The position numbers and the translations under genes are program-made. The notes under the pieces were generated by a model that did not search any database, was not told where the DNA came from, and worked only from the letters and a program-made list of their open reading frames with translations. A stretch of DNA of 64,000 nucleotides from Streptomyces sp. NBC_01446. Lineage in GTDB: Bacteria > Actinomycetota > Actinomycetes > Streptomycetales > Streptomycetaceae. The DNA is taken from the NCBI RefSeq assembly GCF_026340095.1, contig NZ_JAPEPO010000001.1, positions 496,001 to 560,000 on the forward strand, read 5' to 3'. This document shows positions 16,668 to 25,519 of the stretch, piece after piece. Position 1 is the stretch's first letter. The number at the start of each line of letters is the position of its first letter.

Positions 16668-17700
16668 TCACGAGTCCCCTCTCACTCTGAGCCTCAGCTC
16701 CGCACCCCGCTCGCCGACCTTCAGCGTGACGCGTTCCGCCGGCACGTCGGAGTCGATCTCCGGGTAGTCGTCGCTCGACACGCGCAAAACAAGCCGGTGC
16801 CCTGCCTCCACGCGGTAGTGCGTGGGCCAGATGTGGATGTCCATGGCGTGATAGGCGCCCGGCGTCACCGGGGAGAGCGCCGTGTGCCCGCGGCGGTGGC
16901 TGGCCTTGAGCCATCCCGCGGTGATCCTTGTGGCGGCTCCATCGGGCGCTTCGTCGAAGAGCACCGCAGCGATATTGCCGTCATCGGCGGTGAACGCGGC
17001 GTCGACGGCGAAGGTGCTGTCCCCGGCAAGGACCATGTCGCGGGCCAACGGCCGTGTGGAGAAGCGGTTTTGTTTCCCCTGTGCGGCGCGGTGGTCCCCG
17101 TGTTGACCTCGAAGGAGGCCTCGCCGCCAACGCCGGGTGCGGGCTTCAGCGACCCATCGGCGCGCAGCGCGAGCGTCAGGGCGTGGCGCCCATCTGACCG
17201 ATGCGGCCGGTGGAGCCGGGGTGCTGGGCCAGCCATTCGATCGCGTCGTAATTGTCGCGCTGCTCTTGCGGGCTGAAGGGGTCGACCGTTCCCGGCGAGG
17301 TACCTGATCCTCTGGCCTGGCAGACCAGGGCGTTGTAGCCGCGGCGGACGAAGTAGGCGGCACCGGTGCCGAAGTACTCCAGGTTCGCGGCGTAGGCCGT
17401 GTACTCGTACACGATGCCCGGGAACGTGCCGGTGGCCGGCTTTCCGTCGGGGCTCGCGGGCCGGGACAGCTGAGCGGCCAGGTAACTTCCGTCCCGAAGC
17501 GGCACTTTGACGTCCTCGCGTACGACACCGTACGTCTCCGGTCTGTCGTACGAGAAGAACGGGTCGGACGGCACCGAGGTGGCTGGGGGTGTCGCTGCCG
17601 CGGCCCGGGTGGGGGCGAGAGCCGCCGTCAGAGCGCTGGCAGCGCCGAGTGCGCACACTGTGCGGCGGCGCAGCGGCACCGCGTCTTCAGGAAACTGCAT
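16668..17700 (-). pseudogene. Secreted CocE/NonD-type hydrolase (X-Pro peptidase family), internally deleted
   Basis: From 17700 the frame encodes a Tat-type signal (RRRTVCALGAASALTAALA) and the N-terminal part of a CocE/X-Pro dipeptidyl-peptidase-like hydrolase (VPLRDGSYLAAQLSRPA, RGYNALVCQARGSGTSPG, ending GRIGQMGA). The next residues should be the catalytic GxSYxG; instead the sequence jumps to the C-terminal jelly-roll (ALTLALRADGSLKPAPG, then after a frameshift TRPLARDMVLAGDSTFAV to the end). The nucleophile and most of the alpha/beta domain are deleted, so it cannot be an active enzyme. Confidence 0.85.
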
Positions 17701-17732
17701 GTCGACGTGTCCTTAAGGTCGTCCAGAGTCGT

Positions 17733-19052
17733 TCAGAGGGATATGGCACCGGTGAGCAGGGCCGCGGCGGTCATCACGAGGGTGGTGCCGAACGCCCAGC
17801 GGAAGATGAAGCGCTGGTGCTCGCCGAGTTGGACGCCGCTCATGCTGACGAGGATGAACGTGGAAGCGGTGAGCGGGCTGAGGGGGAACCCGGTGGTCAT
17901 CTGGCCGAGGATCGCGGCCCGCGCGATCTCCGCCTGGTCGCCGCCGAACCCGGATGCCGTGTGGGAGAGGACGGGCAGCACACCGAAGTAGTAGGCATCC
18001 GGGGTGAAGGCGAGACTCAGGGGCATGCCGGTGACCGCCACGAGCGGTGCAAGGTGTCCGCCGAGGGAGTCGGGCACGACGGAGACGAGGGCCTGGGCCA
18101 TCTCGGAGATCATCTTGGTTCCGGTCAGGATGCCGGTGAACACACCTGCCGCGAAGATCATCGTCGTGACCAGTACGACGCTCTTCGCGTGCTTCTCCAG
18201 GAGCGTCTGCTGAGCTTCCCAGGTGGGGTGGTTGACGACGAGGGCGAGCGCGAAGGCGATCACGAACAGCACGGGCAGCGGCATGGCTTCCGTGACCAGG
18301 GCCACGACGAGGACGACAGTAAGTACTGCGTTGAACGCGGTGAGCAGGACCGGCGGACGTGTCACCGACGGCACCAGCGGGGTGCCGAGACCGTCTCCTG
18401 CTGTGCGTACGGCGGACTCATGCTCCTCGTGCAGCCCCGGGACGGCAAGGCGGCGCTCGCGCCGGCCGATCCAGTACGAGGCGAGCAGCACCCATACAAC
18501 GCCGCAGGCCATGGCGGGCATGACCGGCGTGAAGACGTCCGAGCTCTCCAGCTTCAGCGCCGCCATGGCCCGCACGGTCGGCCCACCCCACGGGATCAGG
18601 TTCATCACGCCCGCACCCAGGCAGACGACACCGGACAGGACCAGTGGGCTCATGCCGAGGCGCTTGTAGACGGGCAGCAGGGCGGAGACCGTGATGAGGA
18701 AGGTCGAGGCGCCGTCGCCGTCAAGGGCCACGCACATGGTGAGGACGGCGGTGCCGACGGCGATGCGCGCCGGATCCTTGCGGGCGATCCGCAGGATGCC
18801 GTTGATGAGCGGATCGAAGAGGCCGACGTCGACCATCAGCGTGAAGTAGAGGACCGCGAAGGCGATCATGATGCCGGTCGGGGCGACCGTGGCGAGCCCG
18901 TCGAGGATCATGTCGCCCATGTCCCCGGCGAAACCGCCGACGAGCGCCGCCAGGACCGGCAGCAGCACGAGAGCCACCAGGACAGAGACCCGTTTACTCA
19001 TGGTGAGCACGAGGAACAGCCCGATCGTGCAGAAACCCAGCGCTGCCAGCAT
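17733..19052 (-). CDS. CitMHS-family citrate/organic-acid transporter
   Basis: The 439-residue protein is hydrophobic throughout, with about a dozen membrane spans, and matches the CitMHS family: GIMIAFAVLYFTLMVDVGLFD, then ALDGDGASTFLITVSALLP and MNLIPWGGPTVRAMAAL. CitM/CitH proteins import metal-citrate complexes by proton symport. It is divergent from a LysR regulator, and the CoA-transferase and CitE-like genes follow that regulator, so an organic acid related to citrate, citramalate or itaconate is a reasonable substrate. The exact acid is unproven. Confidence 0.9.
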   Translation of the reverse strand: MLAALGFCTIGLFLVLTMSKRVSVLVALVLLPVLAALVGGFAGDMGDMILDGLATVAPTGIMIAFAVLYFTLMVDVGLFDPLINGILRIARKDPARIAVGTAVLTMCVALDGDGASTFLITVSALLPVYKRLGMSPLVLSGVVCLGAGVMNLIPWGGPTVRAMAALKLESSDVFTPVMPAMACGVVWVLLASYWIGRRERRLAVPGLHEEHESAVRTAGDGLGTPLVPSVTRPPVLLTAFNAVLTVVLVVALVTEAMPLPVLFVIAFALALVVNHPTWEAQQTLLEKHAKSVVLVTTMIFAAGVFTGILTGTKMISEMAQALVSVVPDSLGGHLAPLVAVTGMPLSLAFTPDAYYFGVLPVLSHTASGFGGDQAEIARAAILGQMTTGFPLSPLTASTFILVSMSGVQLGEHQRFIFRWAFGTTLVMTAAALLTGAISL

Positions 19053-19169
19053 GGTTGTCGCTCACCTTCTCCTACCGTCGCGCACCGTCGCGCGTGTCTG
19101 CCCGGCTGAGTGACGAGTCTCGGAGCAGCGGAGGATCGGCGTCCAGCATCAAACCGAGATCTATCCATG

Positions 19170-19200
19170 CGGTCTGCGCATCAATGACAGCCGCAGACCG
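19170..19200. promoter_or_regulatory. Inverted repeat in the LysR/CitMHS divergent promoter
   Basis: Nine-base arms CGGTCTGCG (19170-19178) and CGCAGACCG (19192-19200) flank a 13-base spacer, ending 14 bp before the LysR start. The position suits LysR autoregulation and control of the transporter; it could also form an RNA hairpin. Seen directly; function inferred. Confidence 0.5.
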
Positions 19201-19214
19201 TACGCTCGTTCGCC

Positions 19215-20138
19215 ATGGACAGCACTCTCCGTCATCTCACCGCGTACGCAGCCGTGGCCCGGGCGGCCAGTTTCACGGCGGCCGCCGCCCAGCTGCACGT
19301 CTCCCAGTCCTCGCTCAGCCGCGCGGTGGCCGACCTGGAACGACAGTTGGGCACCCAGCTACTCGAACGCGACACCCGCAACGTCGAGTTGACCGCGGCG
19401 GGCCGGGAGGCACTGCGGATAGCCGAGCAGATCGTCAACGCCCACCGGTCGGGGATGAAGGAGCTGCAGCGCTTCCTGCTCGGCGAGGCGGGGAACGTAG
19501 CGGTGGCCACGCTGCCATCGGTCGCGGCGGTGCTGCTGCCCCAGGTGATCCTGGAGTTCCGGCAGCAGCGGCCGCAGGTCGCCGTGCAGATCATGGACGG
19601 TCTGGAACAGTCGGTGCTGAGCCGGGTCCTGTCGGGCGACGCGGACTTCGCGATCACCACCACCGGTGAGCCGTCGGGGCAGTTGGAGCACCGCCCGCTG
19701 GTGCGCGACCGGTTCGTCGCGGTGCTGCCGCGGGACCATCCGCTGTCCGACCTCTCCGAAGTCACCTGGGACGAGCTGGCCCGTGAGCCGTTCCTCGCCG
19801 TGGGCCGCGACTCCAGTGTGCGGCGCCTGACCGACGCCGCGTTCGCCCAGATCGACGCACGCTCGGCGCCGTCCGCGGAGGCGGGCAACGTCGCCACGGT
19901 GGGCGGCCTCGTGGCGGCCGGGCTCGGGGTGACCGCGATGCCCGCACTCGTGCTGCCACTGCTCGGCGCGGGCCCGGTCGTGCACCGCCCACTGGCCCAG
20001 CCGACCGTGCACCGGCGCCTGGACATCGCCCTGCGCGCGCAGCGCCCCCTCCCGCTCGCGGCCGACCGGTTCCTGGAGACGCTCCAGGAGTGCCGCACGC
20101 GCCGGCATCCGTTGCCGCCCGGGGTGTCCTGGGTCTGA
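19215..20138 (+). CDS. LysR-family transcriptional regulator
   Basis: The 307-residue protein has the standard N-terminal winged helix (FTAAAAQLHVSQSSLSRAVADLE at residues 17-39) and a C-terminal periplasmic-binding-like effector domain with the usual late PLLVRDRFVAVLP and GLVAAGLGVTAMPALV strands. It is divergent from the CitMHS transporter and 123 bp upstream of a CoA-transferase/lyase pair, so it is the likely activator of all three in response to the imported acid or its CoA ester. Confidence 0.92.
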   Translation: MDSTLRHLTAYAAVARAASFTAAAAQLHVSQSSLSRAVADLERQLGTQLLERDTRNVELTAAGREALRIAEQIVNAHRSGMKELQRFLLGEAGNVAVATLPSVAAVLLPQVILEFRQQRPQVAVQIMDGLEQSVLSRVLSGDADFAITTTGEPSGQLEHRPLVRDRFVAVLPRDHPLSDLSEVTWDELAREPFLAVGRDSSVRRLTDAAFAQIDARSAPSAEAGNVATVGGLVAAGLGVTAMPALVLPLLGAGPVVHRPLAQPTVHRRLDIALRAQRPLPLAADRFLETLQECRTRRHPLPPGVSWV

Positions 20139-20261
20139 CCCAGCCACCCCCCTGCACTTATGCGGTAACTGCAAGGATTCATCGTCATTTCTTGCTGGAC
20201 GCACATGTCAGCGGCTGGGCAAGCTCAGGAGCACCGCAGTCAAGCGAGCCGGGGAGCAGCA

Positions 20262-21479
20262 GTGTCGATCAATCAGCAGGAATCCGGCGGCCGGGGCCAG
20301 TTGCACGGCCTGAAGGTGGTCGAGTTCGCACACGTGGTGGCCGGTCCGCTCGCCGGGTCGATGCTCGCCGACCAGGGTGCGGACGTGGTTCATGTAGAGC
20401 CGCCAGGTGCCGGCGACGCGGCGCGCGCCATGGGCCCCAAGAAGGACGGTCATCCGCTGTGGTTCAAGGTCGCGGGCCGCAACAAGCGATCCGTCACCCT
20501 CGACCTCCACCAGGAGTCGGGGCGGGAGGTCGCCCAGCGCCTGGTCGCGTGGGCCGACGTGGTGATCGTGACGTTGCGTAACGGGCGCCTGCGCTCCTGG
20601 GGGCTCGACTGGGAAGCAGTGCATCGCGTCAACCCGAAGGCGGTACTGCTGCAGATATCCGGCTTCGGCGCCACTTCGTCGCGAGCCGACGAGCCGGGGT
20701 TCGGCAAGGTCGGCGAGGCCCGTAGCGGTGTGGTGCACCTGACCGGCTTCCCCGACACCCCTCCGGTGCACACCGGCTTCTCGCACGGCGACGCCGTCAC
20801 GGGGCTCATGGGCGCCTACGCGGTACTCGCCGCGCTGCACCGCCGCGACCACGACCCCGACTTCGACGGCGAATGGATCGACCTCGCTCTCTTCGAGCCG
20901 CTGTTCCGGCTCGTGGAGTGGCAGGTCATCGTCCACGACCAGCTCGGCACGGTGCCCGAGCGCTCCGGCAACCAGCTCGCCGTCGCCCCGGCCGCCGTCA
21001 TCAACACCTACCGGTCGCGAGACGACGAGTGGATCACGGTGACGTCGGCGACTCTTCGTTCCGTACGCAATGTCGCCGCGCTACTCGGCTACGACGAGGC
21101 CGAATTCGCCACCCCGGAACAGCAGTTCGCGGGACGCGGGCGGCTCGACGAAGGGCTGCGGGCCTGGGTGGCCGAGCGGACAGCGGCCGAGTGCCTGAAG
21201 GCGTTCGCCCTGGCTGAGGTGGTGGCGTCGCGGGTGTTCAGCGCGGCGGACATCGCCGAGGACCCCGTCTACGCCGAGCGCGAGGACATCGTCACCATCG
21301 ACGACGCCGACCTCGGCCCCGTACGGATGCAGTCGGTCATCCCGCACTTCCGGCAGCGGCCGGGCGCGGTGTGGCGGACCGGCCCCGCCCTGGGGCAGGA
21401 CAACGACCTCGTCTACCGGCAGTGGCTCGGCCTGGACCCGGATCACCTCACGGACCTGGAGAAGCACGGTGTCGTCTGA
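20262..21479 (+). CDS. Family III (CaiB/BaiF) CoA-transferase
   Basis: The 405-residue protein shows the family III start LHGLKVVEFAHVVAGPLAGSMLADQGADV and the KRSVTLDL and MGAYAVLAALHRRD blocks. In the region that usually carries the catalytic PGYD motif it reads PGFGKVGEARSG, with Gly in place of that Asp as far as I can align it. A longer start exists at 20205, but the GTG at 20262 has a GGGGAG site five bases upstream. The lyase gene overlaps its 3' end by 11 bp, so the pair is translated together; activation of an organic acid to its CoA ester before cleavage is the likely role. Confidence 0.88.
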   Translation: MSINQQESGGRGQLHGLKVVEFAHVVAGPLAGSMLADQGADVVHVEPPGAGDAARAMGPKKDGHPLWFKVAGRNKRSVTLDLHQESGREVAQRLVAWADVVIVTLRNGRLRSWGLDWEAVHRVNPKAVLLQISGFGATSSRADEPGFGKVGEARSGVVHLTGFPDTPPVHTGFSHGDAVTGLMGAYAVLAALHRRDHDPDFDGEWIDLALFEPLFRLVEWQVIVHDQLGTVPERSGNQLAVAPAAVINTYRSRDDEWITVTSATLRSVRNVAALLGYDEAEFATPEQQFAGRGRLDEGLRAWVAERTAAECLKAFALAEVVASRVFSAADIAEDPVYAEREDIVTIDDADLGPVRMQSVIPHFRQRPGAVWRTGPALGQDNDLVYRQWLGLDPDHLTDLEKHGVV

Positions 21480-22368
21480 ACCCACAGCCCCGCCCCGCCC
21501 GCTGCTGCGGTCCCTGCTGTTCGTGCCCGGCAACCGGACCACCGCCTGGCTGCCCAAGGCGCGGGCGGCCGGGGCCGACGCGGTCATCCTCGACCTCGAG
21601 GACGCCGTGCCCGAGGGCGAACGCACGGCAGCACTCCAACAGGTGGCCGACGCCGTCACCCAACGGGCCACCCAGGGAACCGCGTTGTTCGCCCGCGTCC
21701 CCCCGCTCGACAGCTGGGCCACCGCCGATGAGCTGCGCAGCCTGTGCGGGCCCGGTCTGACCGGGATCGTCCTGCCCAAGGTGACCGGCCCCGACGACGT
21801 TCGCATCGCCGACCGACTGCTCGGCTGGAGCGAGCGCGAACACGGTCTGCCCAGAAACCACTTCGCCCTCCTGCCGATCTTGGAGAGCTCCGCCGCACTG
21901 CGCGACGCCCACAGCTGCGCGTCGGCCGCCGCCCGTGTCGCCTACATCGGCGCGGTCACCGGAGCGGGCGGCGACGTCGAGCGCGCTGTCGGCTACCGCT
22001 GGAGCCCCAGCGGCGCTGAGACGCACGCCCTGCGCGCCCGCGTCCTGCTCGACGTACGGGCGGCGGGCACGCCCCATCCGGTGGCCGGCCTGTGGACCCG
22101 TATCGGCGACCTCGACGGACTGCGCGCCTTCGCCGAGCAGAACCGGGCACTGGGGTACGCGGGCATGCTGGCGATCCACCCGTCCCACGTGCCCGTCCTC
22201 AACCAGGTCTTCGCGCCGGGCCCGGACGAACTCGCCCGCGCGGCACGGCTGATCGCCGTCATGGAGGAAGCCCAGGCGCGCGGCGTGGGCGCGGTGACTT
22301 TCGACGGGGAAATGGTGGACGAGGCGATGGCGGCTACCGCGCGGACGCTGCTGGCGCGGCACACCTGA
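21469..22368 (+). CDS. HpcH/HpaI-CitE-family CoA-ester lyase
   Basis: The 299-residue protein follows the CitE/malyl-CoA lyase pattern: LLFVPGNRTTAWLPKARAAG, then DAVILDLEDAVPEGE with the metal-binding acidic residues, LLPILESSAAL, and GYAGMLAIHPSHVPVLN near the end. These TIM-barrel enzymes split 3-hydroxyacyl-CoA esters such as citryl-, citramalyl- or malyl-CoA. It starts with GTG inside the end of the CoA-transferase gene. Together with the CitMHS transporter this suggests uptake, CoA activation and cleavage of a hydroxylated di- or tricarboxylate. Confidence 0.9.
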   Translation: MSSEPTAPPRPLLRSLLFVPGNRTTAWLPKARAAGADAVILDLEDAVPEGERTAALQQVADAVTQRATQGTALFARVPPLDSWATADELRSLCGPGLTGIVLPKVTGPDDVRIADRLLGWSEREHGLPRNHFALLPILESSAALRDAHSCASAAARVAYIGAVTGAGGDVERAVGYRWSPSGAETHALRARVLLDVRAAGTPHPVAGLWTRIGDLDGLRAFAEQNRALGYAGMLAIHPSHVPVLNQVFAPGPDELARAARLIAVMEEAQARGVGAVTFDGEMVDEAMAATARTLLARHT

Positions 22369-22380
22369 GTCTCCACTCAG
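22365..22380 (+). terminator. Small hairpin between convergent operons
   Basis: CTGAGT-CTCC-ACTCAG forms a 6-bp stem spanning the stop codon of the CitE-like gene. It is weak as a terminator and has no U-tract, but it sits at the right place between convergent transcription units. Confidence 0.25.
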
Positions 22381-22447
22381 TCCCGAGCGGTCCCGCAGGC
22401 GCCCGGCCTTGTGGCGAGCGATTGGCAGCGGCTCACCGCGTACGGCC

Positions 22448-23662
22448 TCACCAATCGTGGACGGTTCCGTCCTGCAGGCGGTTGACGGGCAGGTAGGCCG
22501 CCTCGTAGGGGTGAGCAGCGGCCATTTCCTCGTCCAGTTCCACGCCGATGCCGGGGGCTTCGCCCGGGTGCAGGTGTCCGTCGGTGAAGGTGTAGGCGTG
22601 GCGGAACACCTCGTTGGTCAGTGCGGTGTGGCCCGAGTACTCCTGGATACCGAAGTTGTGGACCGCCAGGTCGAGGTGGACCGCCGCCGCCATGCCGACC
22701 GGTGAGATGTCCTCCGGCCCGTGGATGGCGCTCTTGATCTGGTACTGGGCCGCGAAGTCGAACAGCTTGCGCAGTGGCGTGACGCCGCCGAAGTGGGTGA
22801 CCGCGGAGCGCACGTAGTCGATCAGCTGCTCGGTGATCAGGGTCTGGTAGTCGTACACGGTGTTGAACACCTCGCCGATGGCCAGCGGCGTGGTGGTGTC
22901 GGCCCGCACCAGGCGCAGCGCCTCCTGGTTCTCGGCAGGGGTGCAGTCCTCCAGCCAGAAGGGCCGGTACGGCTCCAGGTCCTTGCCGAGCCGGCCCGCC
23001 TGGACGGGGGTGAGCCGGTGGTGCGCGTCGTGCAGCAGGGGCAGCTCGGCGCCGAACTCACTGCGTACCGCGTCGAACACGGCCGGGATGTGGCGCAGGT
23101 AGGCGTCGGTGTCCCAGTCCTCCACCAGGGGACGGGCCTGCTGGTGCAGGACGGCCGAGCCGGAGTCGTCGGTGCTGTGCACGCCGTACACGGCCTTCAG
23201 GCCGGGGACGCCCGACTGGATGCGGACGGCCTGGTAGCCCTCGTCGAGCTGGGCCCGCACCGAGTCGAGGAGTTCGGGGATGTCCCGCCCGTTCGCGTGC
23301 CCGTAGGTGCGCACGCGGTCCCGGCTTGCTCCGCCCAGGAGTTGGTAGAGCGGGAGGCCGGCGGCCTTGGCCTTGATGTCCCACAGGGCGACGTCGACGG
23401 CGGCTGTCGCCGCCATGGTGACGGGCCCCCGCCGCCAGTACGCCCCGCGGTACAGGTACTGCCAGGTGTCCTCGATCCGGTGGGGATCGAGGCCGAGGAG
23501 AAGGGGCGCGACGTGGTCGGTGAGGTAGCTGACGACGGCGAGTTCGCGCCCGTTGAGGGTGGCGTCACCGAGGCCGGTGAGGCCGTCGTCGGTCGTCAGC
23601 TTCAGGGTGACGAAGTTGCGTCCGGGGCTCGTGACGACGACCTTCGCGTCGACGATCTTCAT
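22448..23662 (-). CDS. manD: D-mannonate dehydratase (enolase superfamily)
   Basis: The 404-residue protein starts [19 protein letters not shown], the signature of the ManD/RspA group of the mandelate racemase/enolase superfamily. Other landmarks are YGHANGRD (catalytic Tyr loop), [19 protein letters not shown] and GEVFN for metal ligands, and THFGGVTPL with [11 protein letters not shown]. ManD converts D-mannonate to 2-keto-3-deoxygluconate in hexuronate breakdown. Some relatives act on D-gluconate, and activity varies widely. It is the last gene of a minus-strand operon, 34 bp after an ABC sugar permease. Confidence 0.92.
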   Translation of the reverse strand: MKIVDAKVVVTSPGRNFVTLKLTTDDGLTGLGDATLNGRELAVVSYLTDHVAPLLLGLDPHRIEDTWQYLYRGAYWRRGPVTMAATAAVDVALWDIKAKAAGLPLYQLLGGASRDRVRTYGHANGRDIPELLDSVRAQLDEGYQAVRIQSGVPGLKAVYGVHSTDDSGSAVLHQQARPLVEDWDTDAYLRHIPAVFDAVRSEFGAELPLLHDAHHRLTPVQAGRLGKDLEPYRPFWLEDCTPAENQEALRLVRADTTTPLAIGEVFNTVYDYQTLITEQLIDYVRSAVTHFGGVTPLRKLFDFAAQYQIKSAIHGPEDISPVGMAAAVHLDLAVHNFGIQEYSGHTALTNEVFRHAYTFTDGHLHPGEAPGIGVELDEEMAAAHPYEAAYLPVNRLQDGTVHDW

Positions 23663-23696
23663 ACGTGTGCTCTTTCCGTGGGATGGAACGGCGGGG

Positions 23697-24560
23697 CTAG
23701 CCCTTGGTGGCGCCCGAGGTCAGGCCCGCCACCAGGTACTTCTGGCCGAGGACCGCGGCGATGACCACGGGGACGGTGATCAGGGTGGAGGCGGCCATCA
23801 GGCCGCCCCAGTCGGTACTCGCGTAGGAAATGAAGTTGAAGAGGGTCACGGGCACGGTCTGTGTGCGGTCGTCGGCGAAGACCAGCGCGAACATGAAGTT
23901 GTTCCAGCTGAAGACGAAGGCCAGGAGCGAGGCGGTCGCCGTGCCCGGCGCGGCGAGTGGCAGCGAGATCCGCCAGAAGGCGCCGAAGGCGCTCAACCCG
24001 TCGGTACGGGCCGCTTCTTCGAGTTCGACGGGAAGTCCCGCGAAGAAGCTGATCATGATCCACATGATGAGGGGGACGGACACGAACATGTGGCTGAGGA
24101 TCAGCACGGTGTAGGAGCCGACCAGGCCCATCTGCGCGAACAGGTAGTACCACGGCACCAGCAGTGAGATGGCGGGGACGATGCGCGCGACGAGGATGAG
24201 CGATCCCGTGCGGTGCATGCTGAATCGGCCCACGGCCCAGGCGGCGGGCACCGCGATGACGGCGGACAGGACGGTGGAGACGACGCCCACCAGAAGGGAG
24301 TTGCCCATGGAGCGGACGATCTGCCCGGCCTCGACGACACTGCGGAAGTTGTCGAGGGTGGGGGTGAACCACAGGCCTACGGAGGGGTCGGTCACCTGGA
24401 GGTTGGTCTTGAACGCGGCGGCGAACATCCACACGAGCGGCAGCGCGAAGACCAGGGTGACGAGCCCTATCGCGGTACCGCGCAGCCAGGCCAAGTGGCG
24501 GCGCCTGCGGGCGAGTTGGGCGATCTTCGGCCGGGCGGCTGGGGTGACGGTGGCACTCAT
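23697..24560 (-). CDS. Carbohydrate ABC transporter permease (MalG type)
   Basis: The 287-residue inner-membrane protein has six predicted spans and the MalG-type EAA loop ([21 protein letters not shown]). It overlaps the upstream permease by 4 bp (ATGA), so the two are coupled and form the heteromeric channel. No ATPase gene is present in the operon; Streptomyces CUT1 systems often share the MsiK ATPase encoded elsewhere. Confidence 0.92.
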   Translation of the reverse strand: MSATVTPAARPKIAQLARRRRHLAWLRGTAIGLVTLVFALPLVWMFAAAFKTNLQVTDPSVGLWFTPTLDNFRSVVEAGQIVRSMGNSLLVGVVSTVLSAVIAVPAAWAVGRFSMHRTGSLILVARIVPAISLLVPWYYLFAQMGLVGSYTVLILSHMFVSVPLIMWIMISFFAGLPVELEEAARTDGLSAFGAFWRISLPLAAPGTATASLLAFVFSWNNFMFALVFADDRTQTVPVTLFNFISYASTDWGGLMAASTLITVPVVIAAVLGQKYLVAGLTSGATKG

Positions 24561-25519
24561 GCGTTCTTCCTTCCGCCACGGCGGCGCAGCAGGACCACGA
24601 CACCGATGATGAACAGCGTGAACAGCACCAGGACGGCGGCGGCCAGGCCGTATTCCTGGTAGTCGAAGGTCAGCCCGTAGGCGTAGACGTTGAGCGTCTC
24701 CGCCTCGAAGTCCGAGCCACCGCCCGCGCCCTTGGTGGCGTAGAGGATGTCGAAAGTCTTGAGGGCGTCGACGGCACGGAGCACGAGTGCGGTCGTGAGG
24801 GTGGGGCCGAGCATGGGCAGGACGACGTAGCGGAAGCGCTGCCAGGCACTGGCCCCGTCGACGAGCGCGGCCTCCTCGGGCTCTTCGGGGAGCGTGGTCA
24901 GGCCGGCCAGCAGGAGCAGGGTCATCATCGGTGTCCACTGCCATACGTCGATGAGCATCAGCGTCGGCAGGGACTGGCCCACCGAGCCGAGGAACTCCTG
25001 GCGGGGCAGTCCGAGACCGGCGAGCAGGTGGTTGGCGATGCCGTTGGTGGGGTCGAGGATCAGCAGCCACAGGATGCCGATCGCGACCGGTGTCGCGAGC
25101 AGCGGAATGATCAGGACGGTGCGCACCCAGCGCATGCCGCGGAACGGCTTGCGCATGAGCATCGCGAGCGCGAGCCCGAACACCGTCTCCAGGACCACCG
25201 CGCCGACTGTGAAGACGATCGTGCGGCGGACCGCGGGCCAGAAGCGACGCGCGTCGCCCAGCGCGTCGGCGAAGTTGCGCAGGCCGATGTGGCTCTTGTC
25301 GGCGTTCACCGCTCCGAACGCGTCGGTCAGGCTGAGGTCGAGCGTGAAGGCGAGCGGGAAGACGATCATCAGGCCGACGAAGAGCAGCGCCGGGGCCAGC
25401 ATCGCCCACTTCAGGCGGCGGTTGGCCTGTTCGAAGGTGCGCGGCGGTCGGGTACGGCGCGCACCTCCGCTCACAGGGCGGGCGTCGGCGCGGGACGGGG
25501 AGACCTCGGTGGCGGTCAT
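24557..25519 (-). CDS. Carbohydrate ABC transporter permease (MalF type)
   Basis: The 320-residue permease has an Arg-rich N-terminus, six spans and the MalF-type EAA loop (EEPEEAALVDGASAWQRFRYVVLP). It overlaps both neighbours by 4 bp, linking it to the substrate-binding protein upstream and the MalG-type partner downstream. It imports a sugar or sugar acid, probably a hexuronate given the terminal mannonate dehydratase gene. Confidence 0.92.
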   Translation of the reverse strand: MTATEVSPSRADARPVSGGARRTRPPRTFEQANRRLKWAMLAPALLFVGLMIVFPLAFTLDLSLTDAFGAVNADKSHIGLRNFADALGDARRFWPAVRRTIVFTVGAVVLETVFGLALAMLMRKPFRGMRWVRTVLIIPLLATPVAIGILWLLILDPTNGIANHLLAGLGLPRQEFLGSVGQSLPTLMLIDVWQWTPMMTLLLLAGLTTLPEEPEEAALVDGASAWQRFRYVVLPMLGPTLTTALVLRAVDALKTFDILYATKGAGGGSDFEAETLNVYAYGLTFDYQEYGLAAAVLVLFTLFIIGVVVLLRRRGGRKNA

